Shown piece by piece: positions 44,696 to 52,996 of a stretch of 64,000 nucleotides of DNA. The position numbers and the translations under genes are program-made. The stretch spans positions 1 to 64,000 of the forward strand of contig JADYYP010000050.1 in NCBI GenBank assembly GCA_020853575.1. Direction: 5' to 3'. The notes beneath the pieces were generated by a model. It was not told where the DNA came from and made no database searches. It worked only from the letters and a program-made list of their open reading frames with translations. Origin of the DNA: Planctomycetota bacterium. Its GTDB lineage: Bacteria > Planctomycetota > UBA1135 > GCA-002686595. Numbering within the stretch: the first letter of the stretch is position 1; every line of letters begins with the position of its first letter.

Positions 44696-47600
44696 ATGAT
44701 CAGGACTGCCGCGTCGTCCGTAGCCGCGTTGTGCCTCGCCGTCCCCGCCGCTTGGGCCGGGTCGGAAACCCAAGCTGACGTCCAGAACTACCTGCTCTCC
44801 GGCGAGCTGATGATCTTCTCGGAGGGCGAGCAAGCCCTTCCGAGCGGTTGGTCGCTCGCGGTCGACGGTGTGCCGTCGGACAACACGATCCTCGCCCGCC
44901 TTGCGGGCCAGGGCGAGTTGGTGCGCGAGAACGGTGGCGTGGCCGCGTTCTTCTCCAAGCCCATGCCGACCGGCCCGGGCCAGTTCGTGCTCGCGAGCGC
45001 CGACGGACGCTCGATCGCGCTCGGCGAGCTCTCGATCGCCATCATCGACGGCCAGTGGTCGGTGCTCTCCAATTCCGCCGCTCTCTCCGGGCGGCCGGTG
45101 TTCGTCCTGACCAACAGCGAGTCGGCCTTCGCTCGGCGCGGTGACGACTTCACGCTGACCGGCGAGCTGGCGCTCGCGCCCCAAACGGCGGCCGAGCTCG
45201 GCCTGGCACTCTCAGGCCCCTCGACGGTCGGTGCGCTGACCGTGCTGGGCTCGGCCTTCTTCGACCCGGCGAAGCCGGTGGTCCAAGCGGCTCCCTCCGC
45301 GGCGAGCGCGATCGGTCCCGACGTGATCGTCAGCACCATCGGCACGACCTTCGGCGAGTACGGCGCGGTCGGATCGATCGGCGCCTACGCGGTGACCACG
45401 GTGTCGTGCAACGTCGGTGACACCGACGCGATTTGGATCGATGGCGGCACGCAGCCCAACCGCCACCCGGTGATCGGCACGCAGCTCTATCGCTTCAAGT
45501 CGGTCGGCGGCGCGACGCGCTTCGAGCAGATCGGCATGAGCTGGCTCAAGCACGGCTTCTGCGCGGCCGACGCCCCCAACTGCACCAGCATCAATCCTCA
45601 CGCGCTGCCGAGCCCGACCTACGTGTCCAACGGCAGCTGCGACTGGCTTGGCCTGTTCGCCACCGACACCTACAGTGACGGTCTCAACGCCTCGCAGCCC
45701 GGTTGCGGGCCGCGCTCGGAAGTCAACCCGTGGACCGGCGTGTATCCCTTCCCCTACATCTTGGGAGCGGGCGCCAGCGGCAACGCGATCTACAAGCGCC
45801 TGCAGGTCAACAATGCCGACCTCGATCCGGCGCAGAACTCCGGCGCGACCTACTGGGGCGAGGTGGTCTACATCTGCACCGACGAGCCCGACGCGCACAA
45901 GTACGACAACTACTCGATCCGCCAGACGACCGTCGGAGCGTTGAGCGGCGGGCAATACAACCTCTCGTTCTCCGGTTCGACGATCCCGATGAAGAGCGCG
46001 CTCCAGCAATGGGCGACGGTCGACGCGGGCGTCAGCGTGACCTCGGTCGACGTCCCCGGCGACGGGCGCATCTACCTGGGAACCAAGGTCACCAACCTCG
46101 GTGGCGGTCAGTACCACTACGAGTACGCGCTGTTCAACATGAACAGCGACCGCGCCGTGCAGGCGATCTCGGTGCCGCTGGGTCAGAGCTCGCCCGCGAC
46201 CAGCGTCGGCTTCCACGACGTCGACTACCACTCGGGCGAGCCGTACTCGCTGACGGACTGGACCTCGACGGTCACGCCGGGCTCGAACGTCACCTGGGCC
46301 ACGCAGACCTACGCGACCAACGTCAACGCCAATGCGCTGCGCTGGAGCACGACCTACAACTACCGCTTCGACTCGACGGGTGCGCCCGCGGCCGGGCAAG
46401 TCACGATCACGCTCTTCAAGCCCGGCACGCCGACGACGTTGGTGTTCAACAACGTTCAGGTGCCCGGTGGCTCGGTCTGCCCCGACACCGATGGTGACGG
46501 CACCAACGACTGCCTCGACGGCTGCCCGCTCGATCCGAACAAGATCGCGCCGGGTCAGTGCGGTTGCGGCGTGCTCGACACCGACAGCGATGGCGACGGC
46601 GTGGCCAACTGCAACGACGGTTGCCCGAACGATCCGCTCAAGATCGCGCCGGGCGTTTGCGGCTGCGGTGTCAGCGACGTCGACAGCGACGGCGACGGCA
46701 CGCCCAACTGCACCGACGGCTGCCCCAACGATCCGCTGAAGACGGCTCCCGGTGCGTGCGGCTGCGGCAACGTGGACGTCGACACGGACGGCGACGGCGA
46801 TCTCGACTGCGTCGACAACTGCCCGTTGACCTACAACCCCGCGCAAGCGGACGGCGATGGCGACGGCGTGGGCAACGTCTGCGACAACTGCCCGACGGCG
46901 GCGAACGCCGGCCAGGCGGACGCGGACGCCGACTCGGTCGGGGACGCCTGCGACAACTGCCCGACGACGTTCAACCCGCCTCAGGGTGACATCGACGGCG
47001 ACAATGTCGGCGACGTGTGCGACGGTTGCCCGAACGACCCGGCCAAGGCCAGCCCGGGCGTCTGCGGCTGTGGCGTCGCGGACAACGACAGCGATGGCGA
47101 CGGCACGCCGGACTGCAACGACGGTTGCCCGAACGACCCGAGCAAGACCAGCCCGGGCGCGTGCGGCTGCGGCGTGGCGGACACCGACAGCGACGCTGAC
47201 GGAATTCCCGACTGCACCGACAACTGCGATGCGATCTCCAATCCGTCGCAGGCCGACTGCGACTTCGACGGCGTCGGCGACGAGTGCGAGTACGCCGCCG
47301 GAACTCAATGGGACGCCAATCAAAACGGCATCCCGGACCAGTGCGAGGCATGCCCCTCGATCTTCACGTACTGCACCGCGGGTACGACGACGAGCGGCTG
47401 CCAAGCGACCATGTCGGCCACCGGCATCCCGAGCATCTCGGCGCCGTCGGGCTTCGTCATCACCACCTCGAACATCGAAGGCCAGAAGCTCGGCCTCCTG
47501 TTCTACGGCGTCACCGGCCCGAAGGCGGGCGTGTGGGCGCCGGGCAGCTCGAGCTACCTGTGCGTCAAGTCGCCCGTGCAACGCATCCCGTCGGCCAACA

Positions 47601-47794
47601 CCGGCGGAACCGCTGGCGCCTGCGATGGCTCGCTCTCGGTGGACTTCCAGTCCTACCTCGCGACGCACCAGGGTGCGCTCGGCCAGCCCTTCGTGGCGGG
47701 CCAGATCGTCAACGTGCAGGCGTGGTTCCGCGACCCGCCGGCGCCGGGGACGACCAGCACCTCGAATGCGCTGCAATTCACGACGTGCCCGTGA
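44696..47794 (+). CDS. Large secreted protein with thrombospondin type-3 repeats and C-terminal Cys module (paralogue 2)
   Basis: This encodes 1032 residues from ATG 44696, giving signal MIRTAASSVAALCLAVPAAWAG; GTG 44672 is an alternative. The N-domain (about 25-205) is clearly diverged from paralogue 1, while the core (about 210-590) is almost the same. From about 595 to 885 come thrombospondin type-3/DxDxDG calcium-binding repeats with alternating GCPNDPxK and CGCG blocks. These are absent in paralogue 1. The C-terminal module (FTYCTAGTTTSGC ... WFRDPPAPGTTSTSNAL) is retained. A Ca-stabilised spacer that lifts the module away from the core is a reasonable inference. Confidence 0.87.
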   Translation: MIRTAASSVAALCLAVPAAWAGSETQADVQNYLLSGELMIFSEGEQALPSGWSLAVDGVPSDNTILARLAGQGELVRENGGVAAFFSKPMPTGPGQFVLASADGRSIALGELSIAIIDGQWSVLSNSAALSGRPVFVLTNSESAFARRGDDFTLTGELALAPQTAAELGLALSGPSTVGALTVLGSAFFDPAKPVVQAAPSAASAIGPDVIVSTIGTTFGEYGAVGSIGAYAVTTVSCNVGDTDAIWIDGGTQPNRHPVIGTQLYRFKSVGGATRFEQIGMSWLKHGFCAADAPNCTSINPHALPSPTYVSNGSCDWLGLFATDTYSDGLNASQPGCGPRSEVNPWTGVYPFPYILGAGASGNAIYKRLQVNNADLDPAQNSGATYWGEVVYICTDEPDAHKYDNYSIRQTTVGALSGGQYNLSFSGSTIPMKSALQQWATVDAGVSVTSVDVPGDGRIYLGTKVTNLGGGQYHYEYALFNMNSDRAVQAISVPLGQSSPATSVGFHDVDYHSGEPYSLTDWTSTVTPGSNVTWATQTYATNVNANALRWSTTYNYRFDSTGAPAAGQVTITLFKPGTPTTLVFNNVQVPGGSVCPDTDGDGTNDCLDGCPLDPNKIAPGQCGCGVLDTDSDGDGVANCNDGCPNDPLKIAPGVCGCGVSDVDSDGDGTPNCTDGCPNDPLKTAPGACGCGNVDVDTDGDGDLDCVDNCPLTYNPAQADGDGDGVGNVCDNCPTAANAGQADADADSVGDACDNCPTTFNPPQGDIDGDNVGDVCDGCPNDPAKASPGVCGCGVADNDSDGDGTPDCNDGCPNDPSKTSPGACGCGVADTDSDADGIPDCTDNCDAISNPSQADCDFDGVGDECEYAAGTQWDANQNGIPDQCEACPSIFTYCTAGTTTSGCQATMSATGIPSISAPSGFVITTSNIEGQKLGLLFYGVTGPKAGVWAPGSSSYLCVKSPVQRIPSANTGGTAGACDGSLSVDFQSYLATHQGALGQPFVAGQIVNVQAWFRDPPAPGTTSTSNALQFTTCP
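46480..47340 (+). repeat. Thrombospondin type-3 repeat array (coding)
   Basis: About 860 bp encode about ten Asp/Asn-rich units of the pattern DxDxDGxxxCxDxCPxDPxKxxPGxCGCG, with shorter CPTTxNPxQxDxDxDxVGDxCD units in the middle. These bind calcium in characterised TSP3 proteins and commonly form extended stalks. The DNA is internally repetitive. Confidence 0.9.
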
Positions 47795-47821
47795 CGTCCT
47801 GAAGTTCGCCAGAACGTGAAT

Positions 47822-47855
47822 CCAGCGGGCGCTGCAAGGCGCCCGCTGGTGTTTC
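47822..47855 (+). terminator. Terminator-like hairpin after paralogue 2
   Basis: A perfect 11-bp stem (47822-47832 with 47839-47849), 6-nt loop, then TGTTT. The T tract is short but the stem is strong. It is placed 27 bp after the stop codon and 120 bp before the sigma-factor operon. Confidence 0.75.
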
Positions 47856-47972
47856 CATGCGCCTGCCTCGAGAGGGGCCGGTGCACACGCCTCGAAAGTC
47901 GCCGGTGCGCTGTAACCGGCGCGCCCCGGCTGGCGTTATCGGAGACGTGAACGGAGCGCGACACTGCACCAC

Positions 47973-48557
47973 ATGCCGCACGACGAAGCCGAGCTCCTCG
48001 CCCGCTGGCGCGCGGGAGACGACTCAGCCGGCCAAGCGGTGTGCGAGCGTCACCACCAGCTCGTGGCGCGCATCGTGGCCGCCTACCGACCTCGAGCGTG
48101 GACTCGCGAGGACCTCGAGCAGGAGGTGTTCGTGACCATGTTCACGCGCAGCGCGAGCTACGCGCCTAGAGCGGGTGTGCCGTTCGCCCACTGGCTTTCG
48201 CGGCTCGCGGTCAACGTCTGTCGAGACTGTTTGCGCTCCGAGGCGCGGCGCCCCGAGTCCGTCGAGCTCTCCCGCACGGGGCAGCGCGCGCTGACTTGGC
48301 TCGAGCGCGGTGCCGGAAGCGCCGAGCCGGATGCGGAGCTCGACGCCGCGGCCGCCCGTGAAGTCGTCGAGTTGCTCATGTCCGAGCTCGCGCCCGCCGA
48401 GCGTCTGGTGCTCTCGCTGCTCGACATCGAGGGGCAGTCGGTCGCCGAGGTGGCGTGTTGCACCGGCTGGAGCAAGAGCTTGGTCAAGGTCCGCGCGTTT
48501 CGTGCACGTCGGCGCTTGCGTGCGATCGCGGAACGGCGCGAGCGAGGTGCACGATGA
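47973..48557 (+). CDS. ECF-type sigma factor, first gene of an overlapping operon
   Basis: This encodes 194 residues from ATG 47973. Region 2 about 15-85 (VCERHHQLVARIVAAYRPR, REDLEQEVFVTMFTRS, PFAHWLSRLAVNVCRDCLR) and region 4 about 130-185 (LVLSLLDIEGQSVAEVACCTGWSKSLVKVRAFRARRRLR) are both clear. Its stop codon overlaps the next start (ATGA). Position and coupling imply that it controls its own operon, including the DUF1800/DUF1501 pair. It is unlike the sigma factor at 16185 in sequence. Confidence 0.92.
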   Translation: MPHDEAELLARWRAGDDSAGQAVCERHHQLVARIVAAYRPRAWTREDLEQEVFVTMFTRSASYAPRAGVPFAHWLSRLAVNVCRDCLRSEARRPESVELSRTGQRALTWLERGAGSAEPDAELDAAAAREVVELLMSELAPAERLVLSLLDIEGQSVAEVACCTGWSKSLVKVRAFRARRRLRAIAERRERGAR

Positions 48558-48898
48558 GCTTCGACGACCGCTGGCGTGAGCTCGCGGCGCGAGCCCGCGC
48601 TCAGCCGATCGAGCGACCTCTGAGCGCTACACTCGCGGCGCGTGCGCGGTCGAGGCCGCGCGAAGGTCGCCCGTGGATCGCGCCGCGTTGGGGCTGGCCC
48701 GCCGCTGCCTGTGCCGCGCTGTCGGTCGCGTTGCTCGCGCCGATCGCGTTCGACGACTCAGCCGACTCTCGCGCTGGCGCGCTGCTCGAGCACACCCTGC
48801 TGCCCGCGCCGCCGCGCTTGCCCACACCGCCCGCCCTCGAGTCGCCGGGCCATTACGTGGCCTTGGTGCGCGCTACCTGGAAGGAACTCCGACCGTGA
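48554..48898 (+). CDS. Small single-TM protein, possible anti-sigma factor
   Basis: This encodes 114 residues from ATG 48554, overlapping the sigma stop by 4 nt. A cytoplasmic Arg-rich N-terminus (FDDRWRELAARARAQPIERPLSATLAARARSRP) precedes one TM helix (about 47-68, GWPAAACAALSVALLAPIAF), then a short Pro-rich outer tail. There is no zinc-binding HxxxCxxC. Translational coupling to an ECF factor and this topology suggest an anti-sigma factor; the sequence alone does not prove it. Confidence 0.7.
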   Translation: MSFDDRWRELAARARAQPIERPLSATLAARARSRPREGRPWIAPRWGWPAAACAALSVALLAPIAFDDSADSRAGALLEHTLLPAPPRLPTPPALESPGHYVALVRATWKELRP

Positions 48899-49419
48899 TC
48901 CTCGCCGACATCCTGCAGTGGTTCCTGTTGATCGTCGGCGCGATGTCGACGCTGGTCGCACATTGGCTGGTGGCCCACGCGCTCTTTCCGGAGCTGGTCG
49001 CACGCGCGAGGGAGCGCTACGTGCGCCAAGCGTTGCGCGTGACGCTCGTCGGGCTCGCGCTGGCCGTGCCGATCTTGTTGGTCGCGATCGCGATCGCGAA
49101 GAAGCTGCCGCACCCGCTGCCACAGAGCATCGCCGTCGGCCTGGTGCTGATCACCGCCGCGCTGGCACTGATCGGCTCCGCCGGACTGGTCGAGCGCATC
49201 GGGCTCGGGCTGCCCGCGCCCCTCGATACGGCGCAACCGTGGCGGCGGATCCTGCGCGGAGGCGTGGCACTGGCGTTCGCGTTCTTGATGCCGTTCCTCG
49301 GCTGGTTCGTGCTGCTGCCGTGGACTTTGGTGAGCGGTCTGGGAGCCTGGGTGCTCGCCGGCCGCGCGCCGCGCGAGGCGCTGGCGAAAGCCGCGCTCGA
49401 CGAGCGCGCTCGGCCATGA
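48895..49419 (+). CDS. Four-TM membrane protein of unknown function
   Basis: This encodes 174 residues from GTG 48895, whose GTGA overlaps the previous stop. Four hydrophobic segments: WFLLIVGAMSTLVAHWLVAHALF, LVGLALAVPILLVAIAIAK, AVGLVLITAALALIGSAGL and GVALAFAFLMPFLGWFVLLPW. No family recognised. Its location between the sigma/anti-sigma candidate pair and two exported DUF proteins suggests a sensor or export-linked membrane partner. Confidence 0.75.
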   Translation: MILADILQWFLLIVGAMSTLVAHWLVAHALFPELVARARERYVRQALRVTLVGLALAVPILLVAIAIAKKLPHPLPQSIAVGLVLITAALALIGSAGLVERIGLGLPAPLDTAQPWRRILRGGVALAFAFLMPFLGWFVLLPWTLVSGLGAWVLAGRAPREALAKAALDERARP

Positions 49420-50849
49420 CCACCAGCCGCCGCGAGTTGTTGACCTCACTGGCCGGAGCTTGGGCCTTCGCGAGCCTCGCCGCGTTGCCCGCGATGGACT
49501 GGCTGGGCGCGCGCCGGCGGAGCTCGCCCGCGCTCGCTGCCGGCACTCCCGACGACGAACTGGTGCACGTGATGACGCGCTGCGGGTTCGGCGTTCGTCC
49601 GAGCGACCCGCACCTCGACATGCAGGCGGACGAGTGGCTGGAGATGCAGCTCGAGCCGGACGCGATCGAGGACGGCGAATGCGAGCGTCGGCTGCGGCGA
49701 CTCGAGTCGCTCGCGCTGCCTCTGGGCGAGGTGTACGAGCTCCACGAGCACGTCGCACGCCACGAATTGCAGGCGGGAGTGCTGCTTTCGGCGGTCTACA
49801 GCGCGCGGCAGCTGCGCGAGTCGGTGGTCGAGTTCTGGCGCGATCATTTCAGCCTCAGCGCCACGAAGGGCGAGTGCGCTTGGCTGGCGACGAGCTTCGA
49901 GCGCGACGTGTTGCGCGAGCGCTCGCTCGGGACGTTCCGCGAGCTGCTGCGCGGCGTGCTGCTGCATCCAGCGATGCTGTGGTACCTCGACGGGCGCTTG
50001 AACCGCGCCGATGGGGGAGCGCCGAACGAAAACTACGCGCGCGAGCTGCTCGAGCTGCACACCCTGGGGCTCGGGGGTGGCTACACGCAGGCCGACGTGC
50101 AAGAAGTGGCGCGCGCGCTGAGCGGATGGACCTCGCGCGCGCTCGGAGCGTCGAGGAAAGGGCTCGTCGAGTTCGACGCGGCGCGCCACGACCGCGAGGC
50201 CAAGCGCGTGCTCGGTCGCGAGCTCCCGGCCGGGCTCGACGCAGACGAAGTCGAGCGCGTGGTGGAGATCGTGTGCGCGCATCCGTCGACGGCGCTCCAT
50301 GTAGCCCGCAAGTTGTGCCTGCGTTTCATCGACGACGAGCCTCCGCCGCAGGCCGTCTTGGCGACCGCCGCGGAGTTCACGAGCTCGGGCGGCGATCTGC
50401 GCAAGACGCTCAGGTCGGTCTTGGCCCGCGAGGAGTTCGCTGCTTCGCGGCGAGCGAAGCTCAAGCGGCCGCTGCACTTCGTCGCGGCGGCGTTGCGCGC
50501 CTGCGACGCCGAGTGCGAGCCGACACGCGGGCTGCTGGACGTGCTCGAGCGTCTAGGGCACTCGCCCTATCAGTGGCCGACCCCCGACGGATACCCCGCG
50601 GACTCGGTCCATTGGCGCGGCGGGCTGCTGTGGCGTTGGCGCTTCGCGCTCGACCTGGCTTGCGGCGGCGTTCACGGTGCGCGCGTCGATGCACGTCGCG
50701 TCTTCGAGCTGGCGGGCGGTCGCTCGGCGTTCGTCGCGCGTTGCCTGGGAAGCGCGCCCGAGCTCGAGGCGCTCGGGCTCGGCTCGCTCTCCGACGAAGA
50801 CGAGGCGCTGGCGACCGTGCTCGCCTCACCGGAGTTCCAGCGATGCTGA
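49416..50849 (+). CDS. DUF1800 protein with Tat signal
   Basis: This encodes 477 residues. ATG 49416 overlaps the previous stop by 4 nt. N-terminus MTTSRRELLTSLAGAWAFASLAALPAM is a twin-arginine signal (SRRELL). The domain matches DUF1800: LVHVMTRCGFGVRP, FWRDHFSLSA, LEPD..., then YLDGRLNRADGGAPNENYARELLELHTLGLGGGYTQADVQEVARALSGWT (about 187-237), which is the diagnostic core. DUF1800 is widely paired with DUF1501, and the next gene starts 7 nt inside this one. The biochemical function is unknown; an exported folded protein is expected. Confidence 0.92.
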   Translation: MTTSRRELLTSLAGAWAFASLAALPAMDWLGARRRSSPALAAGTPDDELVHVMTRCGFGVRPSDPHLDMQADEWLEMQLEPDAIEDGECERRLRRLESLALPLGEVYELHEHVARHELQAGVLLSAVYSARQLRESVVEFWRDHFSLSATKGECAWLATSFERDVLRERSLGTFRELLRGVLLHPAMLWYLDGRLNRADGGAPNENYARELLELHTLGLGGGYTQADVQEVARALSGWTSRALGASRKGLVEFDAARHDREAKRVLGRELPAGLDADEVERVVEIVCAHPSTALHVARKLCLRFIDDEPPPQAVLATAAEFTSSGGDLRKTLRSVLAREEFAASRRAKLKRPLHFVAAALRACDAECEPTRGLLDVLERLGHSPYQWPTPDGYPADSVHWRGGLLWRWRFALDLACGGVHGARVDARRVFELAGGRSAFVARCLGSAPELEALGLGSLSDEDEALATVLASPEFQRC

Positions 50850-51907
50850 ATCGAACGCTCGTCGCGGTCTTCCTGCGCGGAGGCGCGGACGGCTTGGCGC
50901 TGGTGCCCGCGGACGGTGATGCAGACTATCAGCGCGCTCGACCTCGGCTCGCGCAGAGCCGTGGAACGGGCACGATCCTCGACGAGCGCTTCAGCCTGGC
51001 GACCGAGCTCGCGGCCCTTGCTCCGCTGTGGCACGCGGGGCAACTCGCCGTCGTTCACGATGTCGCCAGCGGCGACGACACGCGCTCACACTTCTACGCC
51101 CAGCCGCTGCTGGAGCGCGGAGGCGAACGCGCCGCCGGCGGTTGGATCGCACGCTTCGCGCTCGCGCGAGGCACGCATGGCCTGTCCGCATTGGCGTTTG
51201 GAACGGCGATCCCGGAGAGCTTGCGGGGCGCCGCGTCCGTCAGCGCCGTGCGCGAATTGGACGACCTCGATCCGGGCCCGCGCGTGACGGCGTTGGGCCA
51301 GCGACTCGCGGCGCTCTACGACACCGATCCTTGGCTCGGCGCTCCCGCGGCGGACACGCGCAGCGCGCTCGAGCGCTTGCGCGGACTGCGGCGAGCGGAC
51401 TATCGCCCCGAGCGTGGGGCCGAGTACGGGAGCGACGGATTCTCGATCGAGCTCGCGCAAGCGGCGCAGCTGATCAAGCTGGGCGTCGACCTGCCGGCGG
51501 TGTGCATCGATCTGCACGGCTGGGACTCGCACGTCGCGCAGGACCAGTTCCTCGCGCCCTTGATGCGCATCCTCGCCGGCGGACTGGCCGCCTTCGCACT
51601 CGACCTCGGTCCCGCGCTCGAACGCGTGTCGATCGTCGTCTACACCGAATTCGGCCGGCGCGTGGGGGAGAATTCAGCGCTGGGCACCGACCACGGCCAC
51701 GGCTTCGTGTCGTTCGTGATCGGAGGCGGCGTGCGCGGCGGAGTGCATGGCACCTGGAGTGGACTGGGTGCAACGAGCCTGCTGGGACCTGGAGATTTGC
51801 CAGGGACGGTCGACTATCGGCGCGTGCTGGCGCCGGTCGTGGAGCGCCACGGTGTCGACGCGCGGCGGGTGTTTCCAGACTTCGATGGCGAGCCCATTCC
51901 GCTGTGA
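50843..51907 (+). CDS. DUF1501 protein, without its own signal peptide
   Basis: This encodes 354 residues, overlapping the DUF1800 gene by 7 nt. It matches DUF1501 (related to the alkaline-phosphatase superfamily): RTLVAVFLRGGADGLALVPADGDADY, SGDDTRSHFYAQPLLERGG, DLHGWDSHVAQDQFL and VVYTEFGRRVGENSALGTDHGHG. DUF1501 proteins usually start with a Tat or Sec leader; this one begins at the mature domain. It is probably exported by partnering with the Tat-bearing DUF1800 protein, or has become cytoplasmic. Confidence 0.9.
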   Translation: MLNRTLVAVFLRGGADGLALVPADGDADYQRARPRLAQSRGTGTILDERFSLATELAALAPLWHAGQLAVVHDVASGDDTRSHFYAQPLLERGGERAAGGWIARFALARGTHGLSALAFGTAIPESLRGAASVSAVRELDDLDPGPRVTALGQRLAALYDTDPWLGAPAADTRSALERLRGLRRADYRPERGAEYGSDGFSIELAQAAQLIKLGVDLPAVCIDLHGWDSHVAQDQFLAPLMRILAGGLAAFALDLGPALERVSIVVYTEFGRRVGENSALGTDHGHGFVSFVIGGGVRGGVHGTWSGLGATSLLGPGDLPGTVDYRRVLAPVVERHGVDARRVFPDFDGEPIPL

Positions 51908-51931
51908 CGCGATGCGCTGTCGAGCCCGAAC

Positions 51932-52996
51932 TCAGCGCACGTGGCGCGGGTATTCCCAACGGCCGACGTGCTCGCGCACCCACTCGAAGTAGAAGCGGAT
52001 GCCGCGATCGGACTCACCGGTCCCGTTGCCGCCCATCTCGAAATTCGGCCCGGTGCCTTGGCGTCCGCGGACGTCCTCGACGTACGGAGCGCGGAAGAGC
52101 ATCGCTGTGCGCGGCACATCCAGGTAGCTCGACCAGATGCGCTGCATGCGCTCGCGCTGGAACGAGTTGAACACGCCTTCGTTCCCGGACATGTCCTCGT
52201 CCGGCGTCTCGCTGTTCAGCACGAAACCCGCCGGAGGCAGCGCCATCTCCTCGTGGATGATGACCAGGTCACATCCAGGATAAGACGGCGCGGAGCCGCT
52301 CAGGTGATTGGGGCAAATCCCGACCTCGATCGCAGGCGCCTTGGACTTGAACCAACTCGTCAGCAGGGCCTTCTTGCGATCGCCCTCGGGCTCACGGAAG
52401 ACCTCGTGGTCGATGCGCGTCGGGTGATTGAACTCCTGATAGAGGTTGACGATCACGTTGCGCAGCCCGCGCGTCTCGAAGAAGTCGGCGCAAGCCTCGA
52501 ACGCACGCCGCACGGCGGCCTCATCGCGCAGCAGTTGGTCCTTGCGCGGCATCATCAGAACGACGCACACCACCATGCCGCGCGCATCCGCGGCGCGCAC
52601 CACGGCCTCGAGGCGTCGGCCGAACGACGGAATCAACTTGCCGTCGGAGGTGAACGCATTCGGCCCGGCGTCGACGTCGGGGAATCCGCCGTTGGTGCCT
52701 TGCAGAGCGACTGAGATCAGGTTGATCCCGTGCTGCGCCATGTTGTCGAGATTGTTGATCAAGCGCTCGGTCACTGCCGGGCTGAGCAGCGCGTTGTTGC
52801 AGCGCAGTCCCCAGAGCTTGACCGGTGCTCCGCCCAGGTAGGCCTGCTCGCCGCGGATCTCGAACTCGCGTGTCGCGGCTACCTTGGAGCTAGCCTGCGG
52901 CTCGGGATCGGGGAGCGTCGCACACGCCGCGCTCGCGAGTGCGAGCGCGAGGCCTGCGAGTCGGTGCATCCAAGGGGTACGGGGCTCAGCGAACAT
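51932..52996 (-). CDS. Glycoside-hydrolase-like TIM-barrel lipoprotein (tandem copy 1)
   Basis: This encodes 354 residues. ATG 52996 has GGGAG about 10 nt upstream and overlaps the previous gene by 11 nt; a lipobox AAC occurs in LASAACATLPDPEP. It shows the clan GH-A look of cellulase-type enzymes: REFEIRGEQAYLGGAPVKLWGLRCNNAL, VTERLINNLDNMAQHGINLISV, RRLEAVVRAADARGMVVCVVLMMPRKDQ, then NVIVNLYQEFNHP, where QE is the likely acid/base position, and a late acidic stretch PDEDMSGNEGVFN as a possible nucleophile region. It ends VGRWEYPRHVR. Closest relative is the upstream tandem gene; the substrate is unknown. Confidence 0.8.
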   Translation of the reverse strand: MFAEPRTPWMHRLAGLALALASAACATLPDPEPQASSKVAATREFEIRGEQAYLGGAPVKLWGLRCNNALLSPAVTERLINNLDNMAQHGINLISVALQGTNGGFPDVDAGPNAFTSDGKLIPSFGRRLEAVVRAADARGMVVCVVLMMPRKDQLLRDEAAVRRAFEACADFFETRGLRNVIVNLYQEFNHPTRIDHEVFREPEGDRKKALLTSWFKSKAPAIEVGICPNHLSGSAPSYPGCDLVIIHEEMALPPAGFVLNSETPDEDMSGNEGVFNSFQRERMQRIWSSYLDVPRTAMLFRAPYVEDVRGRQGTGPNFEMGGNGTGESDRGIRFYFEWVREHVGRWEYPRHVR

